From Tetraselmis striata (Eukaryota > Chlorophyta > Chlorodendrophyceae > Chlorodendrales > Chlorodendraceae): DNA of 64,000 bases. Numbering within the stretch: position 1 is the first letter of the stretch; every line of letters begins with the position of its first letter. Shown piece after piece: positions 44,546 to 54,238 of this stretch. The stretch spans positions 62,001 to 126,000 of the forward strand of contig VCJN01000543.1 of assembly GCA_006384855.1 (NCBI GenBank). The letters are read 5' to 3'. Both the position numbers and the translations under genes were made by a program. Under the pieces are notes generated by a model that was not told the DNA's origin, made no database searches, and worked only from the letters and a program-made list of their open reading frames with translations.

Positions 44546-46779
44546 CCTGACAAGCGGTGCCGCAACAACCACACCAGGAGGTATTTCTAGACAGCAGGGG
44601 CAGCGGGAAGGCAACGGGGGAATCAGAGGCGATATACCGGTAACTAAAACCCAAAGCACAGTGTCTGGAGGCAGAAGCATACGGCCACGGCGCCCGAGAT
44701 GCTCGGATAATAATTGCTACATGGGCTATTCGGCAGGCGAGAACTAAATAGGAAGGTGGCCGTTCCGCCGTACCTTGGCCTCTGAAACGCACGGGTAGCA
44801 CGCGGTATGTAGCTCAAACTTTCCGGTGCGACCGGCGCTATAGAAGCAGGGGCTGTGCGCCTGTGCGTGATGCCGCCGGCAACTACAACAACAATGCTTG
44901 CGCTCTATTCCACCGGATGCGGTTGTCTCGTCCCAGCAAGTTGCCGCCACACACCGCCCGCCGCCAGCCCGGCCGCCGGGCTCGTCGACATATATCATCA
45001 GCAGGCGGCGCTGCAACACCAACCACGACCTGGAACAGTCACCGTCCACGTCAGCACTGCTGAGGATGGCACCTTTTGTTTTTTTCCCCCGGGACAGGAC
45101 TGGCACCAGTGAAACTCGTGCAGCGTCTCTACGACGGCCGTTTAGGATGGCACCCTTTCCGTGGGTTCTCTATAGACGCTATAATCCCTGTATAAATAAC
45201 CAACATCATCTTGTAGTGCGCTTTTGTGAAAGCCCTGATGTAATATATATAATAACCAACATTCTGTTTGTAGTGCGCTTTTGTGAAAGCCCTTATGTAA
45301 TTAATATGAATTATAATAACCAACATCATCAATGGCACCCTGATGGCACTGTTTTTTGGTGGCGCCTCCGGGACAGGACATGCAACTACAGCGAAACCCT
45401 TGCAGCGTGCGTACGGGGGCCGATTGGGCAGCGTTCGACAGCCGTTTATTTAGGCAGCGATAGGAAGGCCTGGGTAACTGCGCTTCGTTGTAGTCACTGA
45501 GCAGATTGCGAAAGCATTTCGTAAGACTAATTACAGGCTAGTAATGGAGTTTCCAAAACTACTGGATCACCGTCCTAAATTCTGCCATCAAAATGCCCGC
45601 CGGCAGTGACCACGAAAGGTCTCACGACCTGCTCCTATCGTCAGCGGTAGCGCGACATGGGGGTCAACAGTACACGCAGGGTCAGGGGGTACCAGGGGTT
45701 ACCCCTGGTACACGTAGTAGTACAACTCCATAGCTGATACGATGCCGGTCAAAAAGGCATCTGTATTGAAAAACAAGCTTTCCAAAAAAAAACCAAGTGC
45801 TCCAAGTGTCTATTATTTCAAACATGTTTATGGGGTTTCCTCCTTCCCTAACCGCTTTTTCGGCTACGTACCGTGCCGCTCAGTGGTACGGGATACTAGG
45901 CATTTGTCGTTGCGCCATTTTTGGGTGCATCACGAGTAGACATAAAAGCACCCTTAACAGTTGAGCGTTGAGCATGCCATCTTCCAGTTTCGCTGCGTTA
46001 CACGCAGCGATTAACTGTCTCACAATTTGTTGCGAGCAAGGTCACCTCAGGTTGTTCAAGACCACACCCGGCTCACCACCCGTGTGTGAAATTCTCATCC
46101 GTACATCCGTGCGTCATCATGCCAAATGGAGAAGAACCCGTCGTTGAGCCGACGCTCAAATCGCTACAAGCAGATGTGAAGGCCCAGTCTACATTTGTTA
46201 GGGTTACCACTATTACATTCCATCCCGCCCCCCCCCCCCATAAATAGACCTACGGGATACGCAAAGGGAAGCGGGCGGGGTATTTTGCGGACATGGCACG
46301 ATAATCGAGTTTTGTAAACATTTGTCAAAGGGAACGGGGGTTTACGGGCATAATCGAGCAGCATATCAACACGCCTTTCATGTTAGCATTGAATGGTGGA
46401 ATACGGGATGGAAGTCCATAGCAGGAGGCAGCGGAGTTGGCAGGCATGTGACGAAAAAATGTGACGATGGCGCATAGGCCTATGTAACGAAATTTTCGAA
46501 CATCATGCTGATTGCGAAGCATTATGGGTTTGCGTTGGCATCCAGACTTTACCGCCGATATGAAATTTATCGGGGCGAGTTATATGGTTGGCATATGCTA
46601 CGTGTTAGGCATTGGCGAGTTTTCACTTTAATTCCGTGACTATGGCGCGGGCATCTTGTATTTCTGTACGATGTCAACGTGATCCGCGGGGTCGACAGGT
46701 TGGCATAGCAAGTTAGTGGGTGTGAGCGGGTTCCTGCCGCAGCGGGCGTCAAATGGAATGCATTTTAAATGCGGAGTTG
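44546..46779. other. Upstream region of RAF1, no further gene seen
   Basis: The RAF1 frame is open back to 44680 with another ATG, so an earlier start (45 residues more) is possible. Beyond that lie the repeats at 45.06-45.44 kb and a 12-C run at 46228-46239. A 65-codon frame at 45742 (Lys-rich start, MPVKKASVLKNKLSKK) is too short to support. Confidence 0.45.
45064..45440 (+). repeat. Nested tandem repeat upstream of RAF1
   Basis: Inner repeat: ATAACCAACAT..TGTAGTGCGCTTTTGTGAAAG, CCCT.ATGTAAT at about 45195-45250 and 45251-45313, with a third partial copy of ATAACCAACATCATC at 45315. Outer repeat: a GATGGCAC..GGGACAGGAC..GCAGCGT stretch of about 90 nt on the left (45064-45160) recurs diverged on the right (45340-45440). 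Confidence 0.75.
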
Positions 46780-47050
46780 TTGGCATTGTTGTAACTAAAT
46801 TCGGTATATCTGTAACTAAAATAATGGATATAAGTTATTGGGCATGTCGGCACTACGTAACGAGCAAAACGAGCGGAACATATTTTACTAAAACCGGGCG
46901 GAAGCGGGGATCGTGGACCGATTGCGCGGCAAAGGCCGTGGTGGCGGAAAGTATTATCAATAAATAAGCGGGCAAGCTGAGGAGCGTTTACGTGGATACT
47001 AATATAAGGGATGCAGTGGGCTTGTTTTGTAAATGTGCATCCGCGCTTAT
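46780..47050 (-). pseudogene. Ty3 integrase remnant
   Basis: Minus-strand frame: QLARLFIDNTFRHHGLCRAI, then in the next frame SVHDPRFRPVLVKYV. This is the FID..FR.HGLP..IVSDRDPRF block of Ty3 integrases, with frame and residue changes. Little else survives downstream. With the RT remnant at 53.0 kb on the same strand it brackets element A(2), which suggests one Ty3 element split by A(2). Confidence 0.5.
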
Positions 47051-47335
47051 CCGCGCTTATCCATGCATGCCACCAGTACATGCGCCGCGAGGTCTCAACG
47101 CCACAGCAGTACCCGTACGTGAAACGGTACGTGATGCCCCTCCGGCCGGCCCACGCAAGCGCACTTAGCCATGGCGCGCAACCGCGCGGTGGGCCTGACG
47201 CTGATGATGCGCACGCGGCGGCGGAGCGACTACCTTTATCATCCCTCGTTTGACTTGCTTATCATCCGCCGCTCTCGCCCATAATCTAACCACTCGCTAT
47301 CCCACAGCCGCCCCCCTCAGCGCACCCTCGTCGCG

Positions 47336-50300
47336 ATGCCTCGCGGCAAAGCGAGATCATGCGGCAAGAAGAGCGTCTCCCATATATGCGATAATCCGAG
47401 CGGACACCTTGCGGTCCAGTGCCGTGTGTGCAAAACTCACCTCGCCGGGAATAGCCGCCACTTCAAAGTACAACACCTCAGACACTCAGCTAACGACACA
47501 TGCTCGGTGGAGCAAGCCCGCTTATTGTCGGTGAGTGCCTGCGAGTGTGCGGATTCCAGTTAGTCATGGCAATCTTAACCGACGCTTGCCATAACGCCCC
47601 GCCCCCCCTTCACGCAGTTGAAGACCACCGCCGCATCGCAACCCGTAGTGCTGCCTGCCCCGCCGTCTTCGCCCGAACCGACTGCCCCGCCCTCACCACC
47701 CGCCGCACCGGCTACCCGACGTTTGCGTCGACCCCGCACGCGCGAAAAACAGCGGAACGCTCCCGACATACGAAATAATGTGGGACAATGGGTCGGTGTG
47801 CGGTTCTTGTCGTCTCATCACTCCGAGGTTGTCGGCACAGCCATGCTCCATGGCAACAAGGTTAAGGTGCGACATCACGGCGGCAGGTAATGCCATGATG
47901 CTTTCTCACCGAGACTGTATTCCATACACGCATGCTTATTTGCGTCATCCCACCCAAATTTGTCGCCTCCCACCCAGCACATCTCTTCACCAATCGGTAA
48001 CCAACTAACCATGTGATGTCCTCCGCTCTGTTACAGCATACGCGCGAAATGCAACTGTCACTTGTTGCGCGACCTAGTAATTCGTCGATGTTTCCAGAAA
48101 TTAGACAGTACCTCGGACGGTTCTAGCAGCGATATGGACATCGACGATACGGCTGGCAGCGACAGGGGCATGGCCCAGAGCCCGCTTGGCAGTCCTTTTA
48201 CGAAGGACCGGGCGGACGGTGATGAGGAGAGGGCGGAGCGGGGTCTGGCTCTTGCTGACGGCGATGCCTTTTGGGATGGCGACGACGAAGAACGCGAACC
48301 GACTGGATGTCTCTCCAGCCTCAACGGCAGCGACAAGGACGAGACGGGAGGGGGAGGAGGAGGGACATGAGGGGGAGGAGGAACGGGAACCGCGCCTTCA
48401 AGGCACTGTTGAAGGCGGTGCCAAAGACTTAAGCCGTATCGCACATTTGCTGCTATTCATAGCGCGCGCCTTCACCAAGGTGCACTTGGACAGAACCCTA
48501 TCCCGTCTACTTGTTGCTAACTGTGGTGCTGTTGTGTGCCCTTCTAAGGGTAGTGGCGGCGAGCCTGAGCATGGTACCGAGGATGACAAGCGCTAATAAG
48601 GGCGCTACGGAGGGCGCTACTGCCGGACTGCTTCTCCCACGAGTTGTTGGGTAAGCCGCCCCCGAAGCGTCCGAGCATCGGGGCTGCGCTCGTCGACCTG
48701 CTTGGCGTCAAGGCGGTCTACGAGCTGCCTATCGCCAAGATATGTGAGCATGTGTGCGATGGTAACCGCCCGATGTGTAGCAATCTACACGTGCTGGTTT
48801 GTAGGCGGGCGGCTCAGGAGAAGCGTGGTTGCACAACGCATGAGGTGGAGATGTGCCTCGAGAGGGCGATGAGCCCCCCACCCCCTTCCACACACCCTGC
48901 GCCTCAAGCGAGGCATCTTATGTATCCATTCAGCATCTCGTATAGTCCTTCTATATCGTCTGTGTGTAGGTTAGGTTCTTCTGGAATACCATTGTCAGCA
49001 AGCGCAGCAAGGATCCGGACAGGGCTTTTGCTGTCGAGGTCGTGAAGCAGGCCGCCCCCCCCTTCCTTTGTGCATTGGCCCACTAGTCGTGCGTAATTGC
49101 ATCAAATGCTTTCTCACTCCTAGTTGTTGGCGCGGACAGATGTGATTGGAGGACTTCGAGCTCCTCTTCAATGATTTGCTCGTCAGCATGCGGGGGGATC
49201 GGGGCAGTGTGAGGGGATCTGCAGCGGCGAAGAATCGCCACGCACAGCAAGATGCAGTGGGTCGCGCAGTCAGCGCGAAGGTGGTTGAGGGAGCTTTTTG
49301 CGAGGAGGGCGTCAATGTGCAAGACCACAATGCCGCTCTCTTCAAGTAGTACGCTGATGAGTATGCCCCCGATGGGCTGCGGGTACAACACCTGAGGGAT
49401 GATACGGCGAATATCAAGTAAGTGCTTTAGATTCCTGCCCGCATGCATACATGCCTTGTGTGATAGTATAGCAGCATTCAAAGCACACTTACATCGATCA
49501 TCCGCCGGACTGCTACATGCTGACGTACTATGGCCGGATGATGGTGATGAAGCCGGACCAGGGATCCAACAATGTGTACTGCTCGCGCGCGTACAACCGC
49601 TGACCGAAGGGCAATGTATGGGTGTACACAGCCCGGTTGTGGGAGAACTGGGGTGCAGTCCTTCGGCCCCTAGACCATTACATATCGCAGACTACTCGAC
49701 CGAGAGCCAGTGTGGACTTTGGGCCAACTAGGGCTGCAGAGGGAGAGAACCATGATAGGTTCCATGAGATCTTCCAGATTGAGGTAAGCTATTTCATTGC
49801 GGCAAAGTGCTACGCCCTAGACAACCCCATGGCTTCGCCTCCAATTGTCTTCACAGTTGGAGACGTACGCTTACCGTGGGAGGTGGCTTCCATCAGCCCC
49901 AATCAGCACCAGGATCTGGGACGGCGCAGTGAATGCAGTCTTCCGGCCGGATTTCGTCTTCCCACTCATCATCGCGCAAGGCAGGCTGGTCACATACACC
50001 TTGATTTCCGCCAGCACTGCTGGCAGGGGTCGGCGGCGCGAGATGGCCGTTGCTGATGCTGCGCCCATGCGGATAATGAGGTATGTCAGCAACGCCATGC
50101 AACTGCCCTTTCAGTTATCTCATGTTTTGTTTGGACACTGACATGATATTGTTGATTTTGCTTTCACCAGGTGGCCATGGCTTCCTATGTGAAGTACTCT
50201 CAATCATGCCAAGGACACCGCCGTTTGCCACAATGATCTGGACGATGGCGATGGCGGCGCTGCAGAGTAGCCGTAACAACATCAGCGTGTTTATTCAGCA

Positions 50301-52093
50301 TGCATTGCGGTCACAAGCATGCATGATTAGCGCTTCAAATGTCTTTGGGGGCATGGCAGCGCAGGGTAGGCTAATGTCCTGAGTGTTAGTACATCAAGTT
50401 GCTGCGCAGTATGTTCACGTAGAATAATATGGCTGGCGCAGGAAATATAAATATAGGCGCCGGGTGGGTTTGCGGCTTCCAACCTGTAATGGAAAAGCGC
50501 ATTTTTTTCCCAAACCTTGTCTGCCAATTACAGTCATTTAAATCTTCATCATTAATGATTTTTCAGGCATGTCATGCATGAGACATCATGCCGCGCGATG
50601 TGCGTTGACATTCTGGGCGCCGCGATAGAGCGTTATATCATACCTCATCGAGCGTTGTAACCAAACAAGGATATATGTGCATGTACTCTGCATATTGATC
50701 ATTTCCTATCATGCCATGACTGTTTTGGTCGTGTGTTGATGCATCTCCATATTGTTGGTAGTTCACAGCATTATTTATGGGTTGTGGTGTTGTGCGTCAG
50801 CATGCATGACAGATTTGTGTCGGCCCGGGTACCCAGGTACCAGGTGCCGTAATCACAATAAGGTGTTGATATACAGTACAGTAATACTACACCGCATCAC
50901 TTCTTACCGGGCTCCATATATATCGCTTAATCACTAAGTGATGATGATGACAACAGCAGTAGTAGCATTGACTGGTATACCGCCCGTACATGTAGTCGTC
51001 GCACGACTTGTTGGAGTCCGCCAGCACTTCAATGAGCACCATCGCCCCCCCCCCCTCCCCCCCCCCCACCCCCCGCCACCATGACGACGTCTGGAGGCGC
51101 AGCGTTTCTCTCCGCCGGCGAAGATAGCCCCCGCCGGAGTATGGGCCGCCTCATGACCTTCCCCTACCGCATGGGCCGCCCCTCCTCCACTATATGACGT
51201 GCGTCAGGTTGTCGTCAGCCGAGGATGCCGAGGTCAAGGTAGGCGGGCCGTAGACTCATGCACGCCTCTGCGCTTTTAACAACACCTAACGCGAGGCAGT
51301 GCAAGGCATGAACGTGTACACGTGCATGGAGGACGCTGAAGACTCGACGGACGAGAGCTACGAAGCACGTTTCGTGTGCCACTGGGGTAAGGAGAAGCTG
51401 GTGGCAGCTGAATATCGCTTTGCTGCCGGCAATAGGTTCCAGCACCCCCCTACTTGACCGAGGTTGAGGAGGCTGCCGCTTTGATCAGCAGTGCTCTCTC
51501 CCCGGCGGATAAAGGCGATGCCAACCCTACCAGAACCCCCGCCGTTGGAAAGGTGAGTCCGGGAGTGCAGTGCAGTGCTGGCTGCTTGCACGCATGCTGC
51601 CTTATGCATGTGGTGACGACGTCACAACGACTGAATTATTTGTCTTTTGTTATTTTAACTTAGGTCCGGCATCGACATGAACGGTAACCCACTGCAGGAG
51701 CAATCTACCGGCTCCAGCCCCCCTCCCCAGTTCAGTCGTCCAGCTCCCGTCCCCTGTGTTGCTCGAGCCCCCCCGCGGCATGATACGACCAACATGCAAA
51801 CGGCTTCAGTTGGGCGTGTGCGTGTGACCTCCAACTTCGTTGATACGGCGAGGATGCAAGCTTGGCGTCAACACAAGCAAGCGCATCTGCGAGCGGCAGC
51901 AACAGGTAAGCAGCCCACGAGCAGCCAACACCTTAGCCGTGGGCAGCGGATGGCAGGCATGGTAATACACAACACCACCCCACAAGCCGCAGCTACAGGG
52001 GCGAGGCAGACCGAGCAGAAGAGGCCCGCCGAAGCGCAGCCCCCTGGCAGCAGTAGCAGGCCGCCGCGCCGCGGCGGCGGCCGCGGGCACTAG
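47336..52093 (+). pseudogene. Gene of element A(2), unknown family
   Basis: First exons splice in phase: 47336-47539 (MPRGKARSCGKKSV; HLAVQCRVCKTHL, a possible C-x2-C/His finger), 47618-47886 (Pro/Ala-rich, then RNNVGQWVGVRFLSSHH, GNKVKVRHHGG), and 48037 on (IRAKCNCHLLRDLVIRR, acidic stretch). Then frameshifts near 48370 and 48595. Later blocks: GAALVDLLGVKAVYELPIAK, SNLHVLVCRRAAQEKRGC (48.65-48.85 kb), VYTARLWENWGAVLRPL (49.62 kb). The last exon, 51677-52093, ends with a Gln/Arg/Gly-rich tail. No catalytic motif recognised. Confidence 0.5.
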
Positions 52094-52729
52094 AGGTCAC
52101 ATGTAACTACATTTTCTGGTTTGTTTCACAGTACTTTCGCACAGTGTCCGACCCCACCTGCATAAAACTGAAAGTGACCGATACTCATCTGCTAAATTTG
52201 CCAGATAGGATTAAGTGTGCTTAAACGCGCTTAACTACAGCTAGAAGCTTTCATTGGCTGTTGGGTTGGCAACATCCAGCCTGGCGCTTCTGCTCTGATA
52301 AAACCTCAAATCATCCGCCGCCCGCATGAAATTCATTTCCGCTGTCTTTATCACGTTGTTGGTATGTGGCGAACAGTAATGCAGGTCCCGCCCGTTATGT
52401 TTGAACCCCCGCGACTACTCGCGAGTATGTAGTCGCGCTTACTGCCGCGCTTTTGTAATTTTCTATAGTATCGCAAAGTACTGTACTCGTGCCACTCCCG
52501 CCGTACCTTATAGTGACGACTCGCGACTAATGGTACTGTTGGTGCCCTATAGTGATGACTCGCGACTACATGTACTCGTGGCGCTACTCGTCACGCCATT
52601 CTCTAGTACTCAGGGCAATACATCGCTGCCGTACACATGACTCCAGCCTGAAATAAAGTACTGTGGCGCTTAACGTTAAGCGGAGGTTAAGCTTGCTACA
52701 TAAAGGCGCTTACTCGAGCTTACTATTTG

Positions 52730-52765
52730 GTAAGCGCGGTTAAGCGGACTACGTTTCGACGAGTG
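52730..52765 (+). repeat. Terminal repeat of A(2)
   Basis: Ends TTTCGACGAGTG; contains GCGCGGTTAAGCGGA. Matches the 6134-6169 terminus of A(1) in reverse complement. Confidence 0.85.
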
Positions 52766-52813
52766 GACTTCGGGGAATCGTTGTGTTTGTTGTGCAGTTT
52801 TTGGTGGTGGTGT

Positions 52814-52830
52814 GGGGGGGGGGGGGGGGG
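52814..52830 (+). repeat. 17-nt poly-G run
   Basis: Followed by AGGAGGTGC and another 9 G. In spacer between A(2) and the Ty3 RT remnant. Confidence 0.9.
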
Positions 52831-53007
52831 AGGAGGTGCGGGGGGGGGCTCAATTTATCGCGAATTGCACCAATGTTACTATCGGAAGAGAGTGCCTCGT
52901 CGGCTAACTAGTGGTCGCAATATTCGAGGTCGTTCTTGGCATAGGAGAATTCAGGCAGTCGCAATAATGTGCAATGCCGGCAAGCAAAACTAGCGTGACA
53001 TTATAAA

Positions 53008-53289
53008 ATGAATTATCTGTTCATCGAGGGAGATGCTAAATACCAAAACGTCGTCAAAGTAGACAAGAATACACGTGTTTTTATGCGACTGCAAAACGTT
53101 ACTAAACCATCGTTAAAACGCCGACGGGGTATTGGACAGGCCAAACGGCATGACTGGGAATTTGTGCTGATCAAAAATATTTATTTTGAACGATTCTTTG
53201 TGGGCGTCCGTATTTTAACTCGAATAAGGTGGTGTTAGATCAAATCTAGGTCGAGGGCGGAATACACGGCAGCGCGGGATAACATATAA
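53008..53289 (-). pseudogene. Ty3 RT remnant next to B(iii)
   Basis: Read from 53289 downward: MLSRAAVYSALDL, frameshift, TDAHKESFKINIFDQHKF, PVMPFGLSNTPSAF, a stop, RWFSNVLQSHKNTCILVYFD, DVLVFSISLDEQI. These are Ty3 RT motifs (LDLRSGYHQ region, T.F....F.VMPFGL.N.P..F, catalytic YFDD). It begins only 34 nt before the LD codon pair, where B(iii) is joined. A different Ty3 lineage from that at 16.4 kb (YFDD and FGLSN versus YVDD and GFKNA). Confidence 0.75.
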
Positions 53290-53483
53290 CAGTTATTTAA
53301 CCTGTTTTGCACCGTGGAATTCATTTTGCACCGTAGGGTTTGTTTATACCCTTGTTCCCGGGTCTACTATCAGTACTTAAGACTCACTGGTGATGTAGCT
53401 TGGGTTTGTAGACCTTGGGTGCAGTGTAGCATTCATCAGCGTGCAGGCCAGCCGCGACGCATGTCCAATGTTGGTTTTGGAGC

Positions 53484-54238
53484 ATTTTGTCCAAAATGGG
53501 ACAAGATAAGGCAATGAAGTCAATATTTATTATGATGATTACATCCATCGGCTAGCCACAAGACGTTGATGATAGTTTATTCGTTGAGCATCCCCAACTC
53601 AAGCAAGTCCTTCTTCGTGGCTGCGTTAAACTTGATGACTCCGCCGGGTTTGCGTTGCGCTGGGGTGGTTGACATGACGTGGACGCAGTTGTTTCGTGGC
53701 TGGCTGATTTGCCATTCAGTTTGCGCATATGTTTTCACGACTTGGACGCTTTCACCGTGCCACTTCTTTCTGACCATGGTGCCGTCCTCGTTGAACACCT
53801 CTCGACTTCCCGACGCGTCGTGGATGGCCTTCGCGTACGATAGGGGGACGGCTTCAACAAGTTTACAAGGAAGCGTCAGGCACTTCTCCCAGCTTGTGTC
53901 AACTGGCTTCTTCCCTCCTTTTTTCTGCGCGTACAACCATTGGGGCACGAGGGGTTTGCCCTTTGCATCGACATGGAAGGGCTCGTATACGGCCACGGTC
54001 AACGTGTCTTCTGTAGTCTCGCGCGACTTCACAAGCCCGATGACGAATCTCGACTCCCAATCACCAAGAGTTTCAGGACACTTGTCTTCCTCATGCACCT
54101 AATGATGGCCAAGACCGCGAGCTATGTTAGTCCCGAGCGAGACGCCACGCCATTTTTGTCCCAGTTGGGACAAAATAACAAGCAAGGTAGATGAACCAAA
54201 TTGTTTTGTCCCGTAAAGGACAAAAATGACAAACAATG
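53484..54238. repeat. Three short palindromes with GGGACAAAA arms in B(iii)
   Basis: TTTTGTCCaaaATGGGACAAGA (53484-53507, 3' region), TTTTGTCCCAGTTGGGACAAAA (54152-54175) and TTTTGTCCCGTAAAGGACAAAA (54203-54226); the last two lie in the intron 54248-54099. B(ii) has the same three at about 14452, 15117 and 15168, with some arm mismatches. Candidate hairpins or protein-binding sites. Confidence 0.7.

Larger units (their letters stand above)
47051..52765 (+). mobile_element. Element A(2), inverted copy of A(1), one end missing
   Basis: Colinear with A(1) in opposite orientation. The right end carries the A terminus (52730-52765, differing at a few bases). At the left, similarity starts near 47051 (ATCCATGCATGCC) and lacks the last 120 or so nt of A(1), including the other TIR. 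Protein blocks differ at roughly one residue in six between copies, so the copies are old. Flanked on both sides by Ty3 remnants on the minus strand. Confidence 0.75.

Noticed and set aside
44744..45106. 120-codon minus-strand frame upstream of RAF1
   Set aside because: No motif and cannot be spliced to RAF1 convincingly; probably promoter/5' UTR sequence.
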